Shown piece by piece: positions 25,882 through 35,060 of a stretch of 59,300 nt of DNA. The DNA is from Kiritimatiellia bacterium. Its GTDB lineage: Bacteria; Verrucomicrobiota; Kiritimatiellia; RFP12; UBA1067. How positions within the stretch are numbered: the first letter of the stretch is position 1; each line of letters begins with the position of its first letter. The position numbers and the translations under genes were made by a program. The stretch is taken from NCBI GenBank assembly GCA_024405265.1, contig JAKSOZ010000008.1, positions 1 through 59,300 of the forward strand, read 5' to 3'. Below the pieces are notes generated by a model. That model had not been told where the DNA came from, did not search any database, and worked only from the letters and a program-made list of their open reading frames with translations.

Positions 25882-26244
25882 TCACTTAACGGTAATAACC
25901 GAATTGAACGTACCCTGATCGTTGGCGACGGAATTGATGTTCTCCGGATCAGCGCACCAAACGCCATCGATAACGAACTTGTACTGATATTCGCCTTCAA
26001 CGAGCTTGATCGTGGCGGTATAGAGTCCCTGACGAGCCTTGTAAGCCATCTTCTTCGCGGTGGGATTCCAGTTATTGAATTCACCGGCGAGATAAACTTC
26101 CTTGCCCTTTTCGGCATGAATCGTGAAAACGACTTCCTTACCGGGAATCGGCTTACGACCGGCCTTCTTGACCTGAATGGGCTCGGACTTTTCAACAATC
26201 GTCTTTTCTGCGCAGCAGCACTTCTTGGCGGACTTAACCTTCAT
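25882..26244 (-). CDS. Stand-alone CBM48/AMPK-type glycogen-binding domain protein
   Basis: The 120-aa protein has a Cys-Lys-rich N-terminus (MKVKSAKKCCCAEKTIVEK), then from about residue 35 an early-set/CBM48 beta-sandwich with 'EVYLAGEFNNWNP' and 'EGEYQYKFVIDGVW', the conserved glycogen-binding core seen in AMPK beta subunits and branching enzymes. There is no signal peptide or catalytic domain. It probably binds glycogen or scaffolds another protein (inference). It is preceded by AAAGGAG and heads the 8-gene run with gltX. Confidence 0.88.
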   Translation of the reverse strand: MKVKSAKKCCCAEKTIVEKSEPIQVKKAGRKPIPGKEVVFTIHAEKGKEVYLAGEFNNWNPTAKKMAYKARQGLYTATIKLVEGEYQYKFVIDGVWCADPENINSVANDQGTFNSVITVK

Positions 26245-26286
26245 TTTTCTTGGCTCCTTTGGATATTTCCAATTATACGGGCGTAT

Positions 26287-26314
26287 ATTATCTCATATTT
26301 TGGCGAAAAGTCAA
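26287..26314 (-). promoter_or_regulatory. Promoter of the CBM48-gltX-thi operon
   Basis: TTGACT (26314-26309) and GATAAT (26292-26287) are 16 bp apart. A second TATAAT lies about 15 bp downstream and could serve as an alternative. The leader of 25-35 bases carries AAAGGAG. Confidence 0.65.
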
Positions 26315-26354
26315 CACAATTCCGCTCAAAAACTTAAATCATTTATTGGGGGAT

Positions 26355-26430
26355 TGGTGGCGAAGGAGGGGCTCGAACCCTCGACCCAAGGCTTATGAGT
26401 CCTTTGCTCTACCAACTGAGCTACCTCGCC
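26355..26430 (-). tRNA. tRNA-Met (CAT), elongator type
   Basis: The 76-base minus-strand gene folds as a complete cloverleaf with a 7-bp acceptor (GGCGAGG/CTTCGCC, one G-T), the anticodon loop CTCATAA with anticodon CAT, TTCGAGC in the T loop and an encoded CCA. The first pair is G-C, arguing for elongator rather than initiator Met. A tRNA-Ile2 with lysidine-modified CAT cannot be excluded. Confidence 0.93.
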
Positions 26431-26459
26431 TTTTGTCTAATAAGTGACAACGATTGCAT

Positions 26460-26489
26460 AGTATATCATACTACCCTCACGATTGTCAA
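26460..26489 (-). promoter_or_regulatory. tRNA-Met promoter
   Basis: A consensus TTGACA (26489-26484) and TATACT (26465-26460) are 18 bp apart on the minus strand, 29 bases before the tRNA 5' end. It lies between the symporter stop and the tRNA. Confidence 0.8.
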
Positions 26490-26509
26490 TAGCACAAAGA
26501 GAGATAATT

Positions 26510-27874
26510 TCATTTCGAGGCTTTGACGACGATCGGAGTCAAGAATATAAGCGCGATCAAGTTCGGGAACGCCATGAGCCCATTCATTATGTCAGCTATC
26601 GACCAGACCGCGCTTACTGTGAGGTAAGGGCCGATTCCGACCATAAGAATGTAGAGCGCACGGAAGATGTGAATCGGAAGTCGATTTTTACTCCCGACGA
26701 GATACTCGAGACACTTCTCAGAGTAGAAGTCCCACCCGATAATCGTCGTAAAGGCGAAAAAGAACAAGGAGACCATCAAAGTGAACGACGAAACTGCCGC
26801 GGCAGAAGAGCCGAGGAAGCTTAGGCCTCTCGTGAACGCTTCGATTGTGATGCCCGCGCCTTCGATCCCGGGAATCGGCTTCCAAGCACCCGTCACGACA
26901 ATCACCAGTCCCGTAACCGTGCAGACGATAATCGTATCGATGAACGCGCCGATCATGCAAATAAGACCCTGATCGACGGGATTCTTCGTTTTTGCAGCGG
27001 CAGCCGCAATCGGGGCGGAGCCGAGCCCCGCTTCATTCGAGAAAATGCCGCGGGCGATGCCCTTCTGCATCGCGACGAACATGCTGCCGACCGCGCCGCC
27101 CGTAAACGCCGCGGGGTTAAACGCGGCTTTGACGATAAGCGCGACTGCGCCCGGGATTTCCTTTATGTTCACGGCGAGAACGACGAGCGCGAAGAGGATG
27201 TAGCTCGAAGCCATGAAAGGAACGATGATTGTCGAGACTTTGGCGATGCGCTTTACTCCGCCGATGACGACGAGCCCGGTAGCAAGCGTAACAACGAGGC
27301 CCGAGAGAATGACCGAAAGCGAGTAGCCGCCCGTGTGCCCGGGCTGAAAGAAGGTTTCGACGGCTCCCGTGATGCCGTTCACCTGGGTGATCGTACCGAT
27401 GCCCATAATGCCCGCGCAAGTTCCGAAAATCGCGAAGGCAATTGCGAGCGGCTTCCACTTAGGCCCGAGCCCCTTCTCGATATAATAGAACGGGCCGCCG
27501 AGAATTCGGCCTTCGGGCGTCACTTCGCGATATTTGACGGCTAAAAGACCTTCGGCATACTTGGTCGCCATACCGAAGAACGCGGCAACGATCATCCAGA
27601 AGAGCGCGCCGGGGCCGCCGAGCGCGATAGCAGTCGCAACGCCGACGATATTACCCGTCCCGATGGTCGCCGAGAGTGCCATGCAGAGCGAAGCGAAGTT
27701 AGATACTTCTCCGTGGGAGCCCTCCTCTTCTCCGCCTGAGGCGAGAAGACGAAACGCTCTCGGGATATCTTTTAAGTGACATCCGCAAAGTCGGAGCGTG
27801 AGCCACACGCCCGTAAACATAATCGCCGTGATAAGCGGCAAACCCCAAATAATGCTATCCAACTTCTCAATCAT
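26510..27874 (-). CDS. Sodium:alanine/glycine symporter (AgcS family)
   Basis: The 454-aa protein has about eleven membrane helices and the family signatures 'SATIGTGNIVGVATAIALGG' near residue 69 and 'EAGLGSAPIAAAAAK' near residue 278. AgcS transporters import alanine or glycine with Na+. The ATG at 27874 lies six bases after TATAAT, so the message should be leaderless. It is separated from the C10 peptidase stop by 51 bp and has no obvious terminator before the tRNA promoter. Confidence 0.94.
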   Translation of the reverse strand: MIEKLDSIIWGLPLITAIMFTGVWLTLRLCGCHLKDIPRAFRLLASGGEEEGSHGEVSNFASLCMALSATIGTGNIVGVATAIALGGPGALFWMIVAAFFGMATKYAEGLLAVKYREVTPEGRILGGPFYYIEKGLGPKWKPLAIAFAIFGTCAGIMGIGTITQVNGITGAVETFFQPGHTGGYSLSVILSGLVVTLATGLVVIGGVKRIAKVSTIIVPFMASSYILFALVVLAVNIKEIPGAVALIVKAAFNPAAFTGGAVGSMFVAMQKGIARGIFSNEAGLGSAPIAAAAAKTKNPVDQGLICMIGAFIDTIIVCTVTGLVIVVTGAWKPIPGIEGAGITIEAFTRGLSFLGSSAAAVSSFTLMVSLFFFAFTTIIGWDFYSEKCLEYLVGSKNRLPIHIFRALYILMVGIGPYLTVSAVWSIADIMNGLMAFPNLIALIFLTPIVVKASK

Positions 27875-27880
27875 AAGATG

Positions 27881-27889
27881 ATTATATCA
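27881..27889 (-). promoter_or_regulatory. Leaderless extended -10 promoter of the symporter gene
   Basis: TGATATAAT is followed after six bases by the ATG at 27874. No good -35 is visible, only a weak TTTGAT at 15 bp. Confidence 0.65.
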
Positions 27890-27925
27890 ACCTTTACTTC
27901 CATCAAATTATATTATCACATCGAA

Positions 27926-30900
27926 TTACGGCGAGATCTTAAGCCGCCTGAACTTCGCGTTCGGCGTATCGGGGAGCGTATCGACCGGCACAAGCTCGAC
28001 CTTCGCGTTCGGATACTTCGCCTTAATCGAGTCGAGATTATTCGAAAGGATCGCCTTGAGATCGTCGGCTTCTATCTTCAATTCCGGCGCGCGCGCCGCA
28101 TTCGGCACATTTAAGAGGAAGCAATCAAGATTGATATCGCTTCCGAGCGTCACCTTACCGCATCCGCGCGCCCATTCGGAGAGCTTGGTCGGTGCGCACG
28201 CCGCCTTTTTAAGCGCGGACGCATCAGCGGACTTGAGGCCGGGAATCGCGTCAACATCCGTCGCTACACTCACCTCTTCCCAAGACTGCACCCCCTTAAC
28301 TGCGTAATACTCCGTCCAAATACCCTTTTCTTTACGAACAAAGCGATATCCTTCGCTCTTAAAGGATTCCGCAGGTTCAAAGCGGTCGAGTGTGCCCGGC
28401 ATAACCTGCTCGGTCGGAACCGAAAAAACGGGACTCGCGAGATTCTGCGTCTTCGAGAAGGTTACGGGAATCGAATACGTGAGATTGTTAGCATCGACGA
28501 TAAACGCCGCGTACTTCTCGTCTTCTTTCGGATTTAAAGAGACGCCGTTCCAAACGCCGTAGCCGTGAATCGTGAACTCGGCTGTCTCATAAGAATCGAG
28601 AAGATCCGAGAACTTCACCTTCACGCGGAAGATTCGGCACTGATCGGCAGCTGTCACGTTTTCGTCCGTCAAAACACCGGGAAGCTTGCCGTTCGCTTTG
28701 CCCAACACAAACCACGGACCGTTCACACTCTGCGCTCCTTCAATCGTATAATCACGACCGGGAAACTGATGGCTCATGAACATAACGCGATAGTAGACTT
28801 CATTCGGCCAGTCGAAGTGCGAAGAGGTAAACGCCCAACGATCTTCCGCCTTTGAGGGATCCGTTCCCAGGAGAAACTCCTCGGCGTTTGTGAAGCCGTC
28901 CTTATCGCTATCCTCATTAACGAGCGTATCATAGTCGGTGCGATCAGGAAAATAGATATTTAGCCACCCCGTATTGAGCCGAATCCCGCTCGTCGAGGTG
29001 ACGTACGTACCCGCGGGATGGAACTTGACCCACTTTCTCGACGCCTCTTCATCCTTATTAAAGGCATAATACGCATACTTGCCGCCCTTCTTGCGTGCGG
29101 TCACACGTACGGGCAACGAATCTTCGCGCGTATTGTTGATTGTCACCGGAATATCCGCCGAAGTCATCCGGTCGAGATAATAGCCGTTGTAGTTTTGCGC
29201 GTAGCCGGTCTCGAACTCGGCCATCGTCGTATCCGTTGTCTCGTAGACCTTGCCGCCGTAAGTATAGCGGAGCTTGTTCACTTTAACCCGAATCACTGAA
29301 CCGGGCGCGACATCCTTCGGTGTCACGATCTCCCACTCATACGGCCAAACGCGCGTCGGACCGTAAACGGGAATATCCTTCTCGACCTTAAGCGAGCCGA
29401 GCGACGCAGTCACATGATAGACGTGATCTTGCAGATTGATGCCGTCGAAATCGGACTTATCCACCGCCGAATAGCGATAGTGAACGAGCCCGTTTTCCTT
29501 CGGATCGAGCGTGATTTCGCCGCTCTTCATTTCGTGGAGCGGGATATCATCCGTAAGCGGAGTAAACTCTTTAATCGTAGCCGTCCACACGGGGAATGCC
29601 GTGGTCTTCGTCCCGTCCTTCAATACCGCCTCTGCTCTCAAACGAACCGTCGTATCATCCTCAAGATTAAAGGATTCGCTGACAATGTTTAGCTCGCTTA
29701 CTTCATCGATACCGATTGTCTTCAGCGTTGTCGTCGAGGTATTCTCCGTCGCATTGAAGTTATAGAACGCGTTACGCGCCTGCACGACAACCTCACCCGA
29801 CTTGACGGTGACGACACCTTCAGCCGTAATCGTCGCGCTCCCGGAAATCACCTTCCATTCTACGCCATGATCGACATCCATCTTCACCCCGTCGTCGAAG
29901 TGCGCGACGAGTTGCAGCTTAGTCGGCGTATCGGCAAAAACCGCGCTAGGACCTTCGAGCGTGAACTTCTCGAACTTACCGACCGTATGCCCTTCCGCAG
30001 CATTGAGGCATTGGTCAATCTTAATCTCCGAGAAGCCGCGTCCAGAGTCGAAAGCGTTGTCACAATGCGAGTACCACGCGGCTTCGGGATTGAAATTACC
30101 GTTCGTGTCGATTGTACCAGTAAAGGCGTCGATCGTGCGCGGATCGTAAGTGCCGTATTGAGGGAGTCCACCGATCATCGGTACATTGCCGTTCTGACGC
30201 TTGGCGTAATAGCAGACGTAGCCCGCGTCAATCTTATCGGACATCCTCTCGAGATATTTCATCGTCTCATGACACCAGTTGCAACTCGTCGAGCCGGAGA
30301 GGACGAAGAGAAGCTTCTTCTTTTGAATCGCTTCCTTACGCGCGTCCCAAAAATCCTCCGTCATATCATAGCCGTAAGTCCGATAAAGCGAATTGACCGG
30401 ATCTTGCGCGTTCGTGCTTATATCATCTCCCGTCGAACCGCCCACATCGTCGCCACCTTCGCCGATCAGTCCAGGATCGGGCTCGACAGCAGGCGCCTGC
30501 GTGCACGAACCGGAAACATATCCCTTGAACTTCGTCGTATTGAGCTTCTTGAAAGTCGACGAACCATCGCGCAAATTGAGCGTCCCGACGCCACTTATCG
30601 TCTTCGTCTTCTCAAGATATACGTCAGCTACCGAAACTCGTCCATTATAGCCGATCCAATAATCAGGCGTAACTAAATGTCCGCCTTCATTAATAACTTC
30701 AAGCCCCTGAACATTGAGGCGTTGCAAATTTAAGTCGTGCATGCCGTCATATGTGTAGAACGTTAGCGCGGGCGCGGACTCGGAAGCGGAGATAACGGAC
30801 AACACCGAGATCGTTCGATGGTTCTCAAAACGGATGCGATTATAGTTCGGATATTCAGCCGTCGGGCGCGTCGCAGTGACGACAATGCGAACCTTGGCAT

Positions 30901-33022
30901 CAAAAGGAAGATTAGCCCCCTTGCAAGTTTCGCTCCCTCGCTTGAAAGTCATCGCATCCCAAAACGAGTCTTTGAACGAATTATCGAGTGTAAAAATCCA
31001 CTCGTCCTCTCCCGCTTCGGGAAGATAGAAGTCGCGCTCTGTAAACGACACACTTCCCGTCTCGCCTCCGCTCGGCGACGTAGGGTCATTCGCGTCGGTT
31101 GAGAATGTGAGCGACAAATCCTTATAGGTTGCCGTACCGTTTGCATCAATCGCAACGAGCGTCAGGATGAGCTTCTGTCCATCCGAATACTTCTTGTAGA
31201 GTTTGAAGAGGTCTGTCGGCGTCAGCGTCACCTTCCACGTCGTATCACTCTCCCGTTTAACCGAAATCGCCTCATCGGGATAAATCGCGGTATTTCCCGA
31301 GATTGCAAGAAGCTTCTCGACTGCACGCGTGGTCGTGACCGTCAAGACGCTCGGATCGGAATGTGCACACGTGAACTTAAGCTCATCCGTCGGTGCGTTT
31401 CCGCGATAGGTAACGTTAATCGAATTTGCCGAGGGTGCTCCGCTCTGAACCATCGTCACCACCGTCCTGTAGCACTCCTCAGCAACCCCTTCGATAATCG
31501 GCTTCACCGAAAACTCATAAGTTCCCGGCATTTGAAAAGTCGAGAACGTATCTTGTGACGCGGCGACTTTAGAAACGCTCGGCTTACCGAATGTCTTAAC
31601 TGACTTCAAGGTCCAGTTCTTGAACTTCCAGCTCCAGTGATTGAATTCGCCGCGCATCCGACGCGCAACATAGAGGCGAAGCTTAAACGGCTTCTCAGCC
31701 AATTCGGCAAGCGAAATCTGATAATCCTTCCACTCGCCTGCCGATCGATCGGTCTTGCCGCCCTCAGTCAGATCGTAGAGCGTCGTCCAAGGACCGTTCG
31801 CGACCTTGACCTGCAGAAGACCGTCCATATTTTCCGTATACTCGACAAGTCCCTTGAAATCGAGTTTGGAGCTATCCGTCGCAATCCACGTTTCAGGCCA
31901 TTCGTAGTAACGCGGATCGGGGCAGTTATAAAGCCAAAGCTGATTTCCTCCATCCACCTTTTCGATCTTGATGACGTCCTTCATATGCGTGACACCACCT
32001 TCGGTTGTCGCGCCACCGTCGCACATACTCTTGAGGTGATAGGTTTGCTTGAGCTTACCGAAGTCATCCGTCCAATCGACGATCGTATCATTCAGCTCGG
32101 CAATCTCGACTTGGTAGCCGGTAATACGTTTCCCCTCGGGGGCAAGTTCCTTCCAATACTTGGGCGCGTACCACTTAAGCGTAAGGTTCATTCCCGAAAC
32201 GGCCGGCAAGGGTTCGATTTGCACCATCTTCCGGGGTGCGTGATTCGCGAAAATGCCGGTGAGCGCATAGCTCTTACCCGAAGGATTCGTGTTGTAACTC
32301 GTCCAATCGTTGCTCGCGCCACCCCAACCGAGATTGCAAAAGGCCTCGGGGACGCCGTCTTTCTCATGATAACCCTGAATGACGATAGCGTGCGGTCCTT
32401 GCGAGGATTGGAATCCCGCGCACAAAGGAAGTTTCGCTTCAATCGAATTCTTGACCGCGGCGAACAGTTCCTTGCGCGCCTTTTCCCAATCGTCTTCGCT
32501 CGACAGCGGATTCGTGTAATAGACGAAGTCACTGTACCATGGATTGAAGTGGGGACAAGTCACCGTCGATGCTGTTCCGCCGACCGCATAAACGGGGAAT
32601 GAATACGCGCCCACAATCGCCATCAACCTGCCGCACTCGAATTCGCCGCGCGGCGAGAAGCGGTCGTTCTTCATCGCGTTCCAATCGACCTTCGTGTAGA
32701 CGGGTGTACTGAAGTCCTGACGGTAGATGTAGGTTCCGGATTCGGGACTGAGCGCGCCGTGTCCGATCACGGTATCGTCGACGATTGCCGGCCATTCATG
32801 ATAGGCCATCAACTGCGCATACGCGGTCGGGACGCATCCCGCGCTCGTATTCGCCGTCTCACCCTTCGGGAGGAAGTCCTCCCAAGGATTAACCTGATTC
32901 CAATTGACATTATCGAGTTTTGTTTCATGAGTAACCCCGGCGAACGCACACGCGGCGGTCGCCAGAATCGTCGTGAAGGCCGTAAGACCTTTAATCGTTA
33001 TATTCGTAATGTATTTTACCAC
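27926..33022 (-). CDS. Giant secreted C10-family (streptopain-like) cysteine peptidase with thioredoxin-like domain
   Basis: The 1698-aa protein starts at GTG 33022 with a signal peptide to about residue 29 (ends ACAFAG). Residues 30-250 hold a C10 peptidase: Cys63 in 'SAGCVPTAYAQLMAYHEWP', His211 in 'GPHAIVIQGYH' and the Trp loop 'NLGWGGASNDW'. Beta-sandwich and Ig-like regions follow. Residues about 885-975 look like a thioredoxin fold with Cys914-x-x-Cys917 (STSCNWCHE). Later come BIG-like repeats and a TSP3/dockerin-like Ca-binding segment 'SDKDGFTNAEEFLLGTDP' near residue 1380. There is no PEP-CTERM or LPXTG tail. The N-terminal propeptide expected of streptopain is very short or absent. 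Function is probably extracellular proteolysis, by inference. Confidence 0.85.
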   Translation of the reverse strand: MVKYITNITIKGLTAFTTILATAACAFAGVTHETKLDNVNWNQVNPWEDFLPKGETANTSAGCVPTAYAQLMAYHEWPAIVDDTVIGHGALSPESGTYIYRQDFSTPVYTKVDWNAMKNDRFSPRGEFECGRLMAIVGAYSFPVYAVGGTASTVTCPHFNPWYSDFVYYTNPLSSEDDWEKARKELFAAVKNSIEAKLPLCAGFQSSQGPHAIVIQGYHEKDGVPEAFCNLGWGGASNDWTSYNTNPSGKSYALTGIFANHAPRKMVQIEPLPAVSGMNLTLKWYAPKYWKELAPEGKRITGYQVEIAELNDTIVDWTDDFGKLKQTYHLKSMCDGGATTEGGVTHMKDVIKIEKVDGGNQLWLYNCPDPRYYEWPETWIATDSSKLDFKGLVEYTENMDGLLQVKVANGPWTTLYDLTEGGKTDRSAGEWKDYQISLAELAEKPFKLRLYVARRMRGEFNHWSWKFKNWTLKSVKTFGKPSVSKVAASQDTFSTFQMPGTYEFSVKPIIEGVAEECYRTVVTMVQSGAPSANSINVTYRGNAPTDELKFTCAHSDPSVLTVTTTRAVEKLLAISGNTAIYPDEAISVKRESDTTWKVTLTPTDLFKLYKKYSDGQKLILTLVAIDANGTATYKDLSLTFSTDANDPTSPSGGETGSVSFTERDFYLPEAGEDEWIFTLDNSFKDSFWDAMTFKRGSETCKGANLPFDAKVRIVVTATRPTAEYPNYNRIRFENHRTISVLSVISASESAPALTFYTYDGMHDLNLQRLNVQGLEVINEGGHLVTPDYWIGYNGRVSVADVYLEKTKTISGVGTLNLRDGSSTFKKLNTTKFKGYVSGSCTQAPAVEPDPGLIGEGGDDVGGSTGDDISTNAQDPVNSLYRTYGYDMTEDFWDARKEAIQKKKLLFVLSGSTSCNWCHETMKYLERMSDKIDAGYVCYYAKRQNGNVPMIGGLPQYGTYDPRTIDAFTGTIDTNGNFNPEAAWYSHCDNAFDSGRGFSEIKIDQCLNAAEGHTVGKFEKFTLEGPSAVFADTPTKLQLVAHFDDGVKMDVDHGVEWKVISGSATITAEGVVTVKSGEVVVQARNAFYNFNATENTSTTTLKTIGIDEVSELNIVSESFNLEDDTTVRLRAEAVLKDGTKTTAFPVWTATIKEFTPLTDDIPLHEMKSGEITLDPKENGLVHYRYSAVDKSDFDGINLQDHVYHVTASLGSLKVEKDIPVYGPTRVWPYEWEIVTPKDVAPGSVIRVKVNKLRYTYGGKVYETTDTTMAEFETGYAQNYNGYYLDRMTSADIPVTINNTREDSLPVRVTARKKGGKYAYYAFNKDEEASRKWVKFHPAGTYVTSTSGIRLNTGWLNIYFPDRTDYDTLVNEDSDKDGFTNAEEFLLGTDPSKAEDRWAFTSSHFDWPNEVYYRVMFMSHQFPGRDYTIEGAQSVNGPWFVLGKANGKLPGVLTDENVTAADQCRIFRVKVKFSDLLDSYETAEFTIHGYGVWNGVSLNPKEDEKYAAFIVDANNLTYSIPVTFSKTQNLASPVFSVPTEQVMPGTLDRFEPAESFKSEGYRFVRKEKGIWTEYYAVKGVQSWEEVSVATDVDAIPGLKSADASALKKAACAPTKLSEWARGCGKVTLGSDINLDCFLLNVPNAARAPELKIEADDLKAILSNNLDSIKAKYPNAKVELVPVDTLPDTPNAKFRRLKISP

Positions 33023-33031
33023 TCATTAAGA

Positions 33032-33061
33032 ATAATATCATACATCTACGCCATAAGTCAA
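33032..33061 (-). promoter_or_regulatory. Promoter of the C10 peptidase gene
   Basis: TTGACT (33061-33056) and TATTAT (33037-33032) lie 18 bp apart, with a TGA extension. The GTG start follows nine bases after the -10, so the leader would be about three bases. Confidence 0.65.
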
Positions 33062-33099
33062 TCAAGAAATTGCCGCAGAATCTTCATCCATTTTTGAGG

Positions 33100-34701
33100 C
33101 TATTCGAAACGGACGTCCGCCTTGATACGTTCGATTCGATTATTGCCGTTCACGATTCGATTATTCTTAAGCGCCACATTCTCGCAACTCTTCGCCCAAA
33201 CGAGCGGCTTCGTGAAATTCTCGAACGTATTGTTCTCAATAAGAATATTCTGATGATAACCGCGCTGCTGAGCTTCTATATCTTTAACCGCCGGATCGAT
33301 CTCGATCATCGCACGCCCGGACTTAAACGCACAATTGCGAAACGTATTGCCGCTAACGACCACATCACGGCTCGCCCCCGACTCATACCAATCCCACGCA
33401 TCGCCCGCAAAATAGATCGGCTGACCGGCTACGTTCTCGAATAGATTATCGCTGCAAACGACCTTCCCCGGAGTCGTGAACAATGTCGCGCGAGGAGTCG
33501 AATTGCGGACGATATTCTTGGAAAACGTAACTCGCGGCTGCCAATCGGCGTTTTCAACCGCATCGAGAATGTCATATTGCTCGGGAATGGGCTCCGCAAG
33601 GCGGATTTCGATGTGATTATGAGCGAGCATTTTAACGGAAGCGACCTTTACTTCCGCGCCGGGCTCCATGGTCTTACCTTTGATAAAGCGAAGCGTCTCT
33701 CCAGGTTTGAAGACTTCGAATCCGACCGATTGATGATGCATATACTGACAATAAATCGTGGAATCGCCGCATTTTTCAATAATCTTCAGCGAGGTAGAAT
33801 GAACGTTAATCGCGTCATCCACCATACCCTCGAAGACGGAATTCACGACCTTGACGTGTCCGCGGCAATTCGAGAAATGCGTCGCATCGGCCTGGAGCGC
33901 TAACGGACGCGACAGATGAGTACGCCAACCGTCAAGAAGAATGTTCTCGCTTCGTTGCGCGAGAAAGCCCATACCGGCCGCGGCGAGAGCTCCGCATCTT
34001 ATAAAGGCCGTATTGGACGCGCGATACAGAAAAACACAGGGGCTTGGACGATAAACGTTTCGCGTCATCGCGATCGTACCATCAGGATGTCCCGCGAAGA
34101 CCTTATCCGCGCTACCATTCCACCAAATCGATCCGCGAAACGCGTGAGTATCCTTATCGAAGAGTTCACAGATTCCCTGACGCTGACGCCAACCGTTGCC
34201 GACCGTATAAATAGTACCGTTTTCGATTTCGTACGGATATTTCTTCTCGTCGGTGGTAAGCTTACCGTCTTTCAAAGTCCAAATCGAAAAGAAAGGACGA
34301 ACGTAATCGCAATACACGCCTTCAAGCTTGACATTCTTCGTATCAATCAAAGCAAGGCATATCCCCTCGCCATCCGCGAGAAGTCTGGCGCCCTTTTCAG
34401 AACGAATCGTGAGATTGGTAACGCCTTCGATAGGAAGGAATATCTGACGCGGACGAGGATTGTCGTGATTAGAGACCCATATATCGGATTTGACCGGCGA
34501 TTTGAGATAATAATTACCACTCTTAAGCGTAATCGTACCGCCGTTTTTATCGGCTTTCACCTTCTCTACCGCGGCGAGAATTTCCGCCGTCATATCCTCT
34601 GTCCCATTAGGCTTAAGCTTATACTCCATCGCACCGGCGCTCATCGCGACAATTAGGGCAACGAACCCGGCAACCATCTTATTTGAAAATCCGTTATTCA
34701 T
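33100..34701 (-). CDS. Secreted right-handed parallel beta-helix protein
   Basis: The start at ATG 34701 (MNNGFSNKMVAGFVALIVAM) gives 533 aa with a signal peptide ending near 'SAGAMEY'. The rest shows beta-helix features: 'GGTITLKSGNYYLKSPV', 'GVTNLTIRSEKGARLL', repeated N-rich turns such as 'VVVSGNTFRNCAF' and 'NILIENNTFENF'. This fold is typical of polysaccharide lyases, glycoside hydrolases (GH110/GH28-like) and surface proteins. Galactosidase-like GH110 proteins have a similar layout, but I cannot assign an activity. The -10 lies seven bases before the ATG, which predicts a leaderless message. Confidence 0.8.
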   Translation of the reverse strand: MNNGFSNKMVAGFVALIVAMSAGAMEYKLKPNGTEDMTAEILAAVEKVKADKNGGTITLKSGNYYLKSPVKSDIWVSNHDNPRPRQIFLPIEGVTNLTIRSEKGARLLADGEGICLALIDTKNVKLEGVYCDYVRPFFSIWTLKDGKLTTDEKKYPYEIENGTIYTVGNGWRQRQGICELFDKDTHAFRGSIWWNGSADKVFAGHPDGTIAMTRNVYRPSPCVFLYRASNTAFIRCGALAAAGMGFLAQRSENILLDGWRTHLSRPLALQADATHFSNCRGHVKVVNSVFEGMVDDAINVHSTSLKIIEKCGDSTIYCQYMHHQSVGFEVFKPGETLRFIKGKTMEPGAEVKVASVKMLAHNHIEIRLAEPIPEQYDILDAVENADWQPRVTFSKNIVRNSTPRATLFTTPGKVVCSDNLFENVAGQPIYFAGDAWDWYESGASRDVVVSGNTFRNCAFKSGRAMIEIDPAVKDIEAQQRGYHQNILIENNTFENFTKPLVWAKSCENVALKNNRIVNGNNRIERIKADVRFE

Positions 34702-34708
34702 ATTGTAC

Positions 34709-34737
34709 ATTATACCATATCCGATTACTTCTGTCAC
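34709..34737 (-). promoter_or_regulatory. Leaderless promoter of the beta-helix gene
   Basis: GTGACA (34737-34732), 17 bp, then TATAAT (34714-34709) with a TGG extension. Seven bases separate the -10 from the ATG at 34701. Confidence 0.75.
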
Positions 34738-34741
34738 CGAT

Positions 34742-35044
34742 TCATTTGAACGCGTTTAAGTCATCAGCGGTAAGACCGACCAAGAGAACGCGTTTCGTCT
34801 TGCCGGTTTCACCCGACTTGAACTGAACTCGCGACTTCGGAATCTTGAACGCGGAGGCAAGGACTTCTATCAATTCTTTATTAGCCTTGCCGTCTACAGG
34901 CGCAGAGCGAAGACGAACTTTAATAGCCTCTCCCTCTCCGCCGATCGCCGGCACTACTCCGTCGAGACCGGGTTTAGACGAACGAGGCGCGGCTCTTACA
35001 TTAAGAACTACGCCTTCTTCTGTTTCAGTGAAATATTTCGCCAT
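34742..35044 (-). CDS. yggU: YggU/DUF167-family protein
   Basis: The preferred ATG at 35044 (MAKYFTETEEGVVLNVRAAP) gives 100 aa, the usual size. The family core 'VRAAPRSSKPGLDGV', 'IKVRLRSAPVDGKANKELIE' and 'SRVQFKSGETGKTKRVLLVG' is complete. DUF167 proteins are widespread and their function is unknown. A longer frame from 35071 would run through RNase P RNA and is rejected. Its only ribosome-site-like sequence (AGAAG) lies inside the 3' strand of the RNase P P1 helix, seven to seventeen bases upstream, so translation may depend on processing of that RNA. Confidence 0.9.
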   Translation of the reverse strand: MAKYFTETEEGVVLNVRAAPRSSKPGLDGVVPAIGGEGEAIKVRLRSAPVDGKANKELIEVLASAFKIPKSRVQFKSGETGKTKRVLLVGLTADDLNAFK

Positions 35045-35060
35045 AAAAATGAATTTCTTC

